Of a stretch of 64,000 nucleotides of DNA, positions 24,862-34,286 are shown one piece after another. Made by a program: the position numbers and the translations under genes. This DNA comes from Lepas anatifera. Taxonomy: Eukaryota; Arthropoda; Thecostraca; Lepadidae. The notes beneath the pieces are model-generated. The model did no database searches. It worked only from the letters and a program-made list of their open reading frames with translations, and was not told the origin of the DNA. The number at the start of each line of letters is the position of its first letter. The stretch's first letter is position 1. The stretch lies in contig JAOTON010001700.1 in the NCBI GenBank assembly GCA_034440635.1, positions 595,262 through 659,261 on the forward strand, in the 5' to 3' direction.

Positions 24862-25033
24862 GGGTATTATAGTGGTTAGCAACCTTGCTTTCCACGCGGC
24901 CGACCCGGGTTAAAGACCCGGCAGATTCATTGTGCAAGGAGCAATTTGACTCCCGAGAAACGCCTCCAACCGGGAAGAGTTGGCGACGCCACATAACCCT
25001 GGCGGTTGGTGCGTCGATAAGCCCAAACAATTA
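24862..25033 (+). mobile_element. SINE dimer, first unit
   Basis: The tRNA-like head TATAGTGGTTAGCAACC is an A box. GACCCGGGTTAAAGACCCGG stands where the B box and T arm would be. The body runs to ACCCTGGCGGTTGGTGCGTC and the tail ATAAGCCCAAACAATTATG. A second unit follows directly in the same orientation. Confidence 0.7.
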
Positions 25034-25190
25034 TGCTGGTTTCCACGCGGCCAACCCGGGATCAAGGCCCGGCGGATTCCCTAAGCGGAGATCAATCTGG
25101 CTCCCCAGGAACCCTTCCAACAGGCAAAGAGTTAGCGATGCCATATAACCCTGGTAGTTGGTGCGTCGATAAGCCCCAAAAATTATTGCT
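25034..25190 (+). mobile_element. SINE dimer, second unit
   Basis: Starts at TTTCCACGCGGCCAACCCGG, lacking the A-box part of unit 1. It then follows unit 1 base for base with many substitutions, through ACCCTGGTAGTTGGTGCGTC, to ATAAGCCCCAAAAATTATTG. Lack of the A box suggests it would be transcribed only as part of the dimer. Confidence 0.7.
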
Positions 25191-25588
25191 ATTATGCCGA
25201 GGAGGTCCAGCTTGTTATTGATCCTGAGCACCAGTTCGATGTGCTATATCTTTCGCCGGATGATCCATCCCTCGTCTCAGCATTACAGACTGAACTTGCT
25301 CCAGCTGTCACTTCCTTTACAGCTCTCTCTATGGCCTATGTGTGGGCGGCAAGGAAGTACTCTACCTTCATGTGCTTCCCCTTGAACACTAGTGGCTTGC
25401 ACTTGGTCAAGCTGCAGGCCATGATAAACTCGGTGGTGGACGGCCTCCCGGTCGATTATATTCTTGAGGGCAGACGCCTGTGTGTTGAGGCAGGGCATGA
25501 TCCGCAGCCTGAGGGAGGTGTTCTCCTTCTCCTGCCCTCCTCTGATGGAGATAATCTTGACAAAGACGAACTTCCTCCTCCTCGCTGA
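25191..25588 (+). pseudogene. Decayed coding fragment, inverted pair, left copy
   Basis: A plus frame reads DPEHQFDVLYLSPDDPSLVS, then ALQTEL and ARKYSTFMCFP. A diverged copy lies on the minus strand at 25885-26175 (DPEHQFGV, then RQTELA). Conservation of protein-like words between two inverted copies suggests an old coding sequence, perhaps from a transposable element. I do not recognise the family. It directly follows the SINE dimer. Confidence 0.4.
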
Positions 25589-25884
25589 GCATGGGCATCA
25601 GGATCGCCTCGGTGTGAACGAACATTGCAGAGGTGCCCACGGCGAGCATGGCATTCAACTGCACCACCTTGGGCTGCATGGGTTCGAAGGCAGGAGAGCT
25701 CGAACATGACTTTTCGGGGGCCGTCCAGCCAGTCGTTGCTGGCCTACACATGTAGCCAGTAGGGAAAGTAAGGCTCGATAATGATAGCGACGATCTCTCA
25801 CCGACTTCCAATTTCCCTACTGAGTCCAGATGAGGGTTAGCACCAACTTAGTAGACGATCCCAGAAACATCCTATTCTAAGCTC

Positions 25885-26175
25885 TCATGCCTCCGGATTC
25901 AGCCCTAGATGGTGCAATTGACTGTCAAGAAGTTCTCGGGGTTCATTGGGAAGCCCATGGAGGCAGAGCACTTGTCTGTCACACGCAGGCCATGGCTGTA
26001 GCTGCCACATCTGTAAAGCAAATGACAGCTGCCAATTCTGTCTGTCGTGCTGGAAGAGAAATGGTTTTATCAGGCGACGGGCCCCGCACACCAAACTGAT
26101 GCTCAGGATCAGCAGCAAGCAGGACCTCCTCGGGATCACAAAGTTGACAATCAAATATATGGAGCTTGCAATCAA
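25885..26175 (-). pseudogene. Decayed coding fragment, inverted pair, right copy
   Basis: Read on the minus strand, the words GATCCTGAGCATCAGTT and AGACAGAATTGGCAG align with GATCCTGAGCACCAGTTC and AGACTGAACTTGCTC of the left copy. The matching frame is broken by stops after about 50 codons. Between the copies a minus frame (25407-25811) stays open for 134 codons but has no known domain. Function unknown. Confidence 0.35.
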
Positions 26176-26259
26176 TCTGAAAATCGGTATTTTAGGCCTC
26201 GAAATACAGCTCGACTCATCGTGACCATCTTATCCCTGCACCAATCCCTACTGCTGTAA

Positions 26260-26977
26260 AGAAGGAGTGGAGTCCATAATGACCTAAATAGCTCTTCTCG
26301 TTGGTGTCATGAAATAGCTGATTCAAAGCTATCTAGGCATAGAGAAGTGTCATCGTTTTATATCATGGCACTGTCTGTGCTTTTCTAAATAGTTTTTTTG
26401 TAAACGCGATAAAAAGTGGAAACATCTGCAAATATTAAGAACAAGGCTCTTGGTGAAAATTGTTTGAATGCCCCCAAAACACATAGAAATGCATTTTCAG
26501 TCGGAAACGGGATAGGTAAAAAGGCCTAGACCATTTTTGGCTCTGATTATTTTTATTAGACCATAATAGGACTGGAAATCATGGGCCAAATCTCATTTTT
26601 TCAATTTTCCATATATTGATACAACCTAATACACACCGGCATGCACCAGGTATTTGCATACATGGCTTCTTAGGCTATTTCCCATTGTTTCCTTTCATTG
26701 AATAGTTCCGTATTGTTTTTTGTTCACTTCGTAGTAGAAGACGGCCGGCCTCGTCACGCCTTTCGATGGGTCAGGGACGACTGTTGCTCGGCATTTGGTG
26801 CGTGGTGCGTGTCTGATTCATACTTTGTGTTGGGATTGATATGGGATGGACTATGATTGGGCCCAGTTCTCGGGGCTCATTTGGAAACACTCGGGTTGTA
26901 GGTGCCGTGACCTTTTTCACGAAACGCTCCTCCAGGGGCTTGTAGAGGGCGTACTACGGAACTGGAACTTCCCCAGA
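26260..26977. other. Intergenic, no gene seen
   Basis: A frame starting at 26846 (MDYDWAQFSGLIWKHS) runs into the direct repeat at 26978. There is no domain and no good splice sites, so it is not called. Confidence 0.4.
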
Positions 26978-27105
26978 CAAGCTATCGGACCCGTTTGGGT
27001 TTCTTGTTCTATATTACAGTTGCTGATATTTGCATATTCGTTGCGGGAGCCCACTACAGAAAAGAGGGGGGCAGTATCCCCTGACCCCCGGTTCCTATGC
27101 CTATG
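26978..27105. repeat. Direct repeat flanking the GGGGCCC satellite, left
   Basis: Shares AAGCTATCG, GTTTGGGTTTCTTG, GCTGATATT, ACAGAAAAG, a G-tract and CCCCGGTTCCTA-GCCTATG, in the same order, with 28335-28470. Confidence 0.8.
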
Positions 27106-28334
27106 CCGCCCAGGGGCCGCCAAATTATATTGGAGGGTCCCAAGGTCCAGACCATAGCTCAGGAACCCAAAATCAGTCAGCTCAGGGTGCCCCAGACCAG
27201 TGCATTGGCCTCGGGACCAGCTTATCAAGGGACCTTACATAAGCACAGGGCCCCTAGAAGCTCAGCACAGGGGAGCCCCAGATTCGCAGAGGATGCCAGA
27301 TTAGCTTAGGGGCCCGGCTCAGCTCAGAAGTCCTATAGGGGTCGGCTCAATATAGGGTCTCAAAACCGCTCAAGGAGATTGTTCAAGCTCACGGATTCCA
27401 GACTAGCTTAGTGACGCGAGAACAGTTCAGGTGCCCAGACCAGTTCAGGAAACGCTCAATTAAGCACAGGGGTGCCCAGATTAGCCTTAGGCCTAGAATA
27501 TCTTGGGAGCCCAGCTCAGCTCAAGGGCCCCAGATCGGCTGATACTGGGTTTCGTCTCATACCAGCTCAGGGGCTCCATTCAAGCTTACGGCCCCCAGCG
27601 TAGCCCATGAACTCTAGAAGAGTTCCGGGGTCCTCATACCAGATCAGAGGCCCAAGTTAAGCAAAGGGGTACCCAGATTAGCTTAGGGCCCCAGCTCAGC
27701 TTAGGGGCCCCAGGGTGGCTGATGCTCAAGGGGCCCATTCAAGCTCATGGCCCCCAGGTCAGTAGTTGTAAAGCCTTATAGGGGGTCCAAGACCATCTCA
27801 GGGGCCCTTAATTCAACACCGGGGCCCATATCAGCTCACATGACCAGATTAACTTAAGGGCCCGGCTCAGCTCATGGGCTCCTTGTCGGCTTATATAGGG
27901 TTTCAGAAAAGTTCAGGGTTCCAATCAAAGCTTATGACCCCAAGTTCAAGTCAGGGGCCCTATTACTGTGCAGGGGCCCCATATAAGTTTAGGGTCTCCT
28001 GTGCTGCACAGGGGACCCAGATTAGCTCAGGGGAAAATATTTACTTTACTGTCCCAGCTCAGCTCAGGGGCCCCCAGGTCGGCGGACATAGGGTCTGGCG
28101 AACTCAAGGGGCCCCATCCAAGCTCACGGCTCCTAGCTCAGCCTAGGGACCCTATAGCAGATCATGCTGCCCAAACTATCTCAGGGGCGCTCAGTTCAGC
28201 TCAAGGGGACCAAATTAGCACGTATGGCATCAGAGGCCAGTTCAGGGGCCCCGAACAGCTCAGGGGGCCTTAAAATAGATTCATAGGACCTCAGATTAGT
28301 TTAGGGCCACAGGTAAGTTAAAGAGGTTTCCGGG
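27106..28334. repeat. Degenerate AGCTCAGGGGCCC satellite
   Basis: About 1.2 kb of imperfect repeats built from AGCTCAGGGGCCC, CCAGATTAGCTTAGG and CAGCTCAGCTCA. The spacing is irregular and no fixed period holds throughout. No gene. Confidence 0.8.
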
Positions 28335-28470
28335 TAAGCTATCGCACCAGTTTGGGTTTCTTGCTTGATATTGAGGCTGCTGATATTCTTATCTCCATTG
28401 TGGGGGGCCCATCACAGAAAAGTGGGGGGGGGCACTGGCTCCCCTGCCCCCCCCGGTTCCTACGCCTATG
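28335..28470. repeat. Direct repeat flanking the GGGGCCC satellite, right
   Basis: Partner of 26978-27105. It ends CCCCCGGTTCCTACGCCTATG, a common end of dispersed invertebrate repeats. The two copies bracket the whole satellite. Confidence 0.8.
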
Positions 28471-29147
28471 GCATGATTGATGATCCGTTTGGTCACTGCT
28501 TGCAGCCCATGAGATTTGTAATAAAAGCACGTGCTGTTACTTTTTTGCATCCTGGTTTAAACAGATCCATGATGGGAAAAACGAAAATCTGTAATGGGCT
28601 GCCTTGTAACAGATTGTCATGCAGCCCTAAAAGTATCACCCAAGGATGTTACAAATGACAAAATAACAAAACATCAAACCATTTCACATATCATCGTGCG
28701 TGCATGTCCCAATTGGCAAGCTTAAAGTGTCAATATCAATCTCATTAAAAATGTCAGTTCTAATGGAAGACCCTGCATGTAAACCTCAGCTGAAATTTTC
28801 CGGATATCATGTTTCCCAATGCCGTTTTCCTAGGTCCGGGATGCGGCAGCGCCAGAATCTTGCCTTTTAGCACGCAACTATACATTTTCAGACTTTTTAC
28901 CTTCGAATTGACCAAAGGATTGAAACGATATCTAGATACATTACTCTGTCGCTGACCACCTCAACAGACCACCGTAATGGCTTCGATGTAGCTCATCCAC
29001 TGGCTGTTCACACAAGCCAACATGCTTTAACAGAGGTTACGCGCCGCCGCCTGCGCTCAGTATCATATTGATTACAGTTAGCTATCAACAACTAACACGC
29101 TGTGGTGCAAGATGACAACAGGGAACGCTGGCTTGATGATTGGGGTC
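28471..29147. other. Intergenic, no gene seen
   Basis: Nothing recognisable on either strand. Confidence 0.5.
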
Positions 29148-30162
29148 TTAACACACAACCCGCTGGGGGTGAAATTCACCCCCTCCTGGTTTTCCCCAAA
29201 TAACGCAAAAACAAAGAGCCGCAGAACAACGAAACTTACAGTACCTTATCCCTGACCAATTTTACACATCTGACCAAATTCTTTAGTTAAGGTCATGTCA
29301 GGTCAAGGAGCTATTCAAGGTCAAGTGACCAGACATCAAAACCTAAAGTCACGAGTTTGAAGCGGCGCACAGGGAATATCAGCGGACCGATCAATTTGAA
29401 ACTTCCACAATATGATAAGGCCATTGGGGTCTCAAATCTGCTGTCTCGGAATTTTGATATTGTTGACCTAAAGTGAGTCAATTTTTTGGTCACCCCATAA
29501 TAAGTCTATGGTGAAAAATAGAATGGACTCGTTTACAGTAAATGCTGAATAGATAAAGTCCAAAATTCTCGAACCGTCTATTCTTACCACGATATTTACC
29601 ATAAAGTTGAGTTTTTGAGCATCTGACCTCTCAAAGGTCATGTCAGGTCACGGGAGCATAGAGTGATTGTTTTGCCAATAAATCCTCACTGAATTGAGAT
29701 AAAACTACCATTTTGCTTGCATTGTGTTTATATTGACACGGGGAGTCCATTGGTACGCAACATGACCATACCAGGTCACTCTGTGACCCTGACCTAGCTC
29801 AAGGTCAGGTCATTTTCACTATTTGACCTAGCAAGGTCATATTATACACCATTCAATTTTCCGCAATGAGAGGAACTCAATGATGCATAAATATGTGCTC
29901 TAGCTCCCCCTGAGGGCAGATCTAGAGAGAGAAACGTACACTACTCAGTTGTAAGCCTATGGAACCTTCTTTGACCTATGCTGACCTCAATATTGACCCG
30001 ATATAAAAATTATTCGTATAAAATATCTTCGTCTTTTCAAGAGCTTTTGAACATCGCCCATAATTTTTATTTAGCTTTCGTGGGAAATTAGATATGGAGG
30101 GGGCAAAAACGCCCCCCCAGCGGGGCGGGTCATGCCAGTGACCCCAGCGGGGTGCGTGTTAA
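29148..30162. mobile_element. E5: TTAA element, CAGCGGGG family
   Basis: The L end is TTAACACACAACCCGCTGGGG overlapping the palindrome GGGGGTGAAATTCACCCCC. The R end has hairpin GGGGGCAAAAACGCCCCC, then the doubled motif CAGCGGGGCGGGT and CAGCGGGGTGCGT, then TTAA. AGGTCA clusters lie at 29285-29335 and 29630-29850. Same family as E8. It ends 106 bp before the gypsy target-site duplication. Confidence 0.9.
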
Positions 30163-30273
30163 GACACTGCAGGTGCGGAGGCCATACGTGCTAATCTAGC
30201 TAATCCCCGCTGGTAGAAGGAGGCTCCTGCATAGACACTTGGGAAAGAGGACCTAGTACAAGCGGTGGGGTAG

Positions 30274-30454
30274 TGTTCCGAGCTCGCTTCAGCTGTCGAC
30301 CCAAACCCGGCGAGTGTCCGTGAGCTACTGTATTGGGCTACTGACCCGGCACACGGCGGTGGCGGCCGCACCGCCTGAGGCAGTGACCGACCGGGCGAGC
30401 GGTAGTGGTGCCAAACAACATCACTGTACAAGTGGTTCCAAATACCACCCTACA
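30274..30454 (-). repeat. 3' LTR of the gypsy element
   Basis: 181 bp, direct repeat of 35605-35785 with about three mismatches. Bounded by GGTAG on its outer side. Confidence 0.95.
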
Positions 30455-30465
30455 CCTCCCCCAAA
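30455..30465 (-). promoter_or_regulatory. Polypurine tract
   Basis: On the minus strand TTTGGGGGAGG lies immediately before the TG of the 3' LTR, the usual site of plus-strand DNA priming. Confidence 0.75.
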
Positions 30466-30573
30466 CATCAAGTATCAAATATCGGACACTACCGTGCACC
30501 TTCCCCGCCGAACATGTTTCCACTCAAAGCATACGTATTTCACGTGCCGTAAACGGCCCCACTGCGGGTCTTC

Positions 30574-31773
30574 TTAGGAGAAACTGACTGCTCCGTGTAG
30601 GCTGAGGGGTACGACGCCGGCGCCGGCGATGACGGCGATAATGGCGGCGGCGGATCCTCCAGCGACTGAGGGCGCGACTCCAGCCGCGAGCACAGCGCCG
30701 ACGGGTGCGGCAGCCCCGGCTGCCAGTGCGCCGTCGGTGAAGAGCGCGCCGACGGCGGACGCCGTGCCGGCTGCGGGTGCGCCGTCGGTGAAGAGCGCGC
30801 CGACGGTGGACGCCGTGCCGGCTGCGGGTGCGCCGTCGGTGAAGAGCGCGCCGACGGTGGACGCCGTGCCGGCTGCGGGTGCGCCGTCGGTGAAGAGCGC
30901 GCCGACGGTGGACGCCGTGCCGGCTGCGGGTGCGCCGTCGGTGAAGAGCGCGCCGACGGTGGACGCCGTGCCGGCTGCGGGTGCGCCGTCGGTGAAGAGC
31001 GCGCCGACGGTGGACGCCGGCCGGCTGCGGGTGCGCCGTCGGTGAAGAGCGCGCCGACGGGTGCGGCGGCCCCGGCTGCGGTGCGCCGTCGGTGAAGAGC
31101 GCGCCGACGGGTGCGGCGGCCCCGGCTGCGAGTGCGCCGTCGGTGAAGAGCGCGCCGACGGTGGACGCCGTGCCGGCTGCGAGTGCGCCGTCGGTGAAGA
31201 GCGCGCCGACGGGTGCGGCGGCCCCGGCTGCGAGTGCGCCGTCGGTGAAGAGCGCGCCGACGGTGGACGCCGTGCCGGCTGCGGGTGCGCCGTCGGTGAA
31301 GAGCGCGCCGACGGGTGCGGCGGCCCCGGCTGCGAGTGCGCCGTCGGTGAAGAGCGCGCCGACGGGTGCGGCGGCCCCGGCTGCGAGTGCGCCGTCGGTG
31401 AAGAGCGCGCCGACGGCGGACGCCGTGCCGGCTGCGAGTGCGCCGTCGGTGAAGAGCGCGCCGACGGTGGACGCCGTGCCGGCTGCGGGTGCGCCGTCGG
31501 TGAAGAGCGCGCCGACGGTGGACGCCGTGCCGGCTGCGGGTGCGCCGTCGGTGAAGAGCGCGCCGACGGTGGACGCCGTGCCGGCTGCGGGTGCGCCGTC
31601 GGTGAAGAGCGCACCGACGGGTGCGGCGGCCCCGGCTGAGGGCGCGGAGGTGTCTGGTGACTCTGGGGTAAGTACGGCTCCAGCAACCGGTGCGACCCGT
31701 CCCTGGCGACGAAGTTTCGGGGCATGTCAGCAGGCGGCACAGACATCAGATGCACGCGATTTCGTCTCAGCAC
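30574..31773 (-). CDS. Integrase C-terminal tail fused to 51-bp repeats
   Basis: A 399-codon frame. Its start, LRRNRVHLMSV, fits the end of the integrase C-terminal domain of this gypsy group, so the ATG is internal and the frame continues pol after a frameshift near 31850. The next ~300 codons are Pro/Ser/Ala/Arg-rich 17-residue repeats (SARSSPTAHPQPARRPP). After one-base deletions near 31019 and 31075 they switch to the reading TVGALFTDGAPAAGTA, then end in a non-repeat tail. No transmembrane or envelope features. The tail could be translated as an extended disordered C-terminus, or simply be a tolerated minisatellite. The plus-strand frames here are the antisense. Confidence 0.55.
   Translation of the reverse strand: MLRRNRVHLMSVPPADMPRNFVARDGSHRLLEPYLPQSHQTPPRPQPGPPHPSVRSSPTAHPQPARRPPSARSSPTAHPQPARRPPSARSSPTAHPQPARRPPSARSSPTAHSQPARRPPSARSSPTAHSQPGPPHPSARSSPTAHSQPGPPHPSARSSPTAHPQPARRPPSARSSPTAHSQPGPPHPSARSSPTAHSQPARRPPSARSSPTAHSQPGPPHPSARSSPTAHRSRGRRTRRRALHRRRTRSRPASTVGALFTDGAPAAGTASTVGALFTDGAPAAGTASTVGALFTDGAPAAGTASTVGALFTDGAPAAGTASTVGALFTDGAPAAGTASAVGALFTDGALAAGAAAPVGAVLAAGVAPSVAGGSAAAIIAVIAGAGVVPLSLHGAVSFS
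30720..31640. repeat. 51-bp GC-rich minisatellite, about 18 copies
   Basis: The core GTCGGTGAAGAGCGCGCCGA repeats every 51 bp from about 30731 to 31600, with one 49-50-bp interval near 31043-31093. Two unit types, ending GTGGACGCCGTGCC or GTGCGGCGGCCCC, are interspersed, which indicates unequal exchange or gene-conversion-like turnover. Because 51 is a multiple of three and the unit lacks stops, several frames stay open on both strands. Confidence 0.95.
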
Positions 31774-31843
31774 ACCCGCTTGTGTCCCTATGACGTAGCT
31801 TCGGTCCCCACACCGTCGCTGAACATCTCCCTCTTTTTTCCAA

Positions 31844-32783
31844 TCATTTTCCAGAGAAGTGTGAATTCTGACTGTCTCCCGGTCTCAATGGTTTAAGACT
31901 TTTTGCACGATAACGTCGATCGAAATTCCTCTTCATTACCTGTTTGGAGACCATGTCCTTCTCACGCGCCTCCGCTGTGGCCCCACGAGTCAGCTGTGGC
32001 GCCATCGGCGGCGGCAGTCTCGTACGCAGAGAACGTCCCATGAGAAGCTCTCCCGGCGACCGTCCCGTTGGCTGAGTCGGCTTTGACCTGTAGGCCAACA
32101 GTGCCAGCTGAGGATCTGGCTGCCTCAGCAACCACTTGGCCTGTCTGACGGCACGCTCTGCTGCTCCGTTGCTCTGTGGAAAGTGCGGGTCTGTCACTCG
32201 ATGAACAAATCCATAAACTGCGGGAGAATTCCTGAAACTGGAACGACGTGAACTGGCTTCCTCCGTCCGTTGTCAAAATGTTCGGAATTCCAAAACGTGC
32301 GAATGACTCCTTTAATCGACTTATAACTGCGCTGCTTGTGGTAGTGGTCAGCTGTTGAATCTCCAAGTACCGACTGAATGTATCAACTGTGACTAGGTAC
32401 GTCTTGGAATCTAACTGACAAATATCAGCAGCTACATGTAGCCATGGTTGTTCAGGAACTGGTGTTGGCTGCAATGGTTCTTTATGTTGAACTGGTGCAT
32501 GTATCTGGCAAAAGTTGCACCTCTGAATGGACAGTTTTAGATCCTCAGTGAATCCTGGCCACCAAACAGATGTTGCAGAGCGCTCACGACACTTGTTAAT
32601 GCCCATGTGCCCATCGCCATGAATGCGACCCAAAATAATGCCTCTCAGCTCTGGTGGAATAATGAGCCGGCTGCCATACAGCAGTAGTCCGCTGACAACA
32701 ATGAGCTGATCCCTTACCGCATAATAAGGATGACAAGACTTCTCCGGCAGGCCACCCAGTGAGCGTGTAGTGAGCTGCCGCAC
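31844..32783 (-). pseudogene. gypsy integrase, frameshifted
   Basis: The frame 32783-31962 has the zinc-binding H-x3-H...C-x2-C (GRIHGDGHMG then CNFCQIH) and the first two catalytic aspartates (VTVDTFSRY and LTTDGGSQF). A frameshift near 32200 moves the catalytic glutamate block, NGAAERAVRQ, into another frame (32197-31844), followed by PTGRSPGELLMGRSLRT. It would insert element DNA into the host genome. Upstream frame 33021-32596 carries the linker after RNase H. The breaks may be mutations or sequencing indels. Confidence 0.85.
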
Positions 32784-32918
32784 TTATCTCGTCGTTCGCT
32801 TCCTGTGCCATGCGGATCTCCTCTATCCGACTGTCGGATGCGGGCAGGTAGCTGATCACAGCATCCACGTGATCCTGGATGTCCCGCTCCATCTGTTTTG
32901 CGATGACGTCAGCACAGT

Positions 32919-33461
32919 TCAGCGGCTGTCGGGACAGGCAATCAGGCGCACAATGCAGATGACCAGGGACGTAGACAGCAGTGGCGTTGAAAGTATCATG
33001 CGCACCAGCATACGTTGACAACGGACAGGAGCATCTGTGAGTGATTTGGTGTTCAACAAGGGCACCAACGGCTTGTGGTCGATGTGCACATGGAAATTAG
33101 GGAGGCCATTTAGGAAAACACGGAACTTCTCACATACCCAAGTTACACCGAGGAGCTCCTTTTCGATTGTTGCGTAGCGCTGTTCTGTAAGAGTGAGCGT
33201 CCGGCTGCAGTAGGCCACCGGCTTGAGCTGCTGACCGTGTCGTTGGAGCAAGCATCCGCCGATGCCGTAGCTGGATGAGTCTGCGCCGACGACCGTCTCC
33301 TTTGTGCTGTCATAGAAGGCCAAGACTGGAGGATTCAACAGCAGCCGCTTTGCTCCTTTCAGCGCAGCCTCCTGGGATGACGTCCATTGCCAGACAGTGT
33401 CTTTTTCAACAAATCGGTGAGCGGCTTCAGAACTGTTTGGATTCCGGCGACAAACTTGCAC
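32919..33461 (-). pseudogene. gypsy RNase H domain, frameshifted
   Basis: Contains VVGADSSSYGIGGCLLQ (the first catalytic aspartate), KPVAYCSRTLT, the glutamate block ATIEKELLGV and HIDHKPLV. It degrades the RNA of RNA-DNA hybrids during reverse transcription. The frame leaves the family pattern near 33010, where another frame continues with VYVPGHLHCAPDCLSR. It lies between RT and integrase as expected for Ty3/gypsy. Confidence 0.85.
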
Positions 33462-34280
33462 ATATGGTTGATTAATCCTAGCTGTTGTCTGAGCTCCTTG
33501 ATGTTTTGAGGTGGCTGAAGCTGGTGTACTGCGGCATTCTTCTCCGGATCTGCTGCGATTCCTTCTGCACTGATGATGCTTCCCAGGAACTTGACACTTT
33601 TCTGTTTGATTTCACACTTGTTCTTGTTGAGCTTCAGGCCGGACCTTTCTATCCTGTTCAGGACCGCTTCCAGCCGTTTGTCGTGTCTTCTCGTCGCCAT
33701 ACACGATTGTGTCATCCATGTAACAGATGGTACCTTCGAGTCCCTGCAGCATCTCTTCCATCTTCCTCTGGAACACTTCCGGCGCAAGGTTGATTCCCAT
33801 GGGAAGGCGTCGAAACATCCATCTGCCGAAAGGACTAAGAAAAGTGGTGAGAAGCTTCGAATCGTCGCTTAGGGGCAGTTGGTAGAAACCAGATGACGCA
33901 TCTAACTTCGTGAAGTAAGTAGCTCCCTTGAGCTGAGAGGTCAGCTGATCGAAAGTAGGTATGGGAAAGATTTCCCGCTTTACAGACCTGTTCAGCTTAG
34001 TGTAGTCGACACAGATTCGAACACCAGAGGTCTTCGGTACAACAACCATGGGCGCGCACCAGGCTGTGGGCTGAGTCACTTTCTCGATGATGCCGCTGTC
34101 CTCCATCCGCTGCAGCTCCTTCTGCACGTCCTTCATCCGCGGCAGCGGGACGTTCCCTCGCTGTGTGAACGGCGAAAGGGGTCGCTCCCTCCTCAAGTGT
34201 GATGCTGACAGGCGCCGTGTCCACTCGGCCGGTGTCACCAAAAACGTCTGGAAGAGGCGCCTGCGAAACACTGTTGACAA
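33359..34280 (-). pseudogene. gypsy reverse transcriptase, frameshifted
   Basis: The frame 34280-33612 holds the RT blocks WCAPMVVVPK, VRICVDYTKLN, YFTKLDASSGFYQLPL, FRRLPMGINLAPEVFQ and the catalytic CYMDDTIVYGD. A shift near 33690 moves the remainder (LKLNKNKCEIKQKSVKFLGS, then RQQLGLINHM) into frame 33787-33359. This enzyme copies element RNA into DNA. All catalytic residues are present across the two frames, so damage is limited to indels. Confidence 0.9.
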
Positions 34281-34286
34281 AAGTTA

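Noticed and set aside
30629..31793. Plus-strand Ala/Pro-rich proteins over the 51-bp repeats
   Set aside because: They are antisense to the gypsy element, and open only because the repeat lacks stops in several frames.
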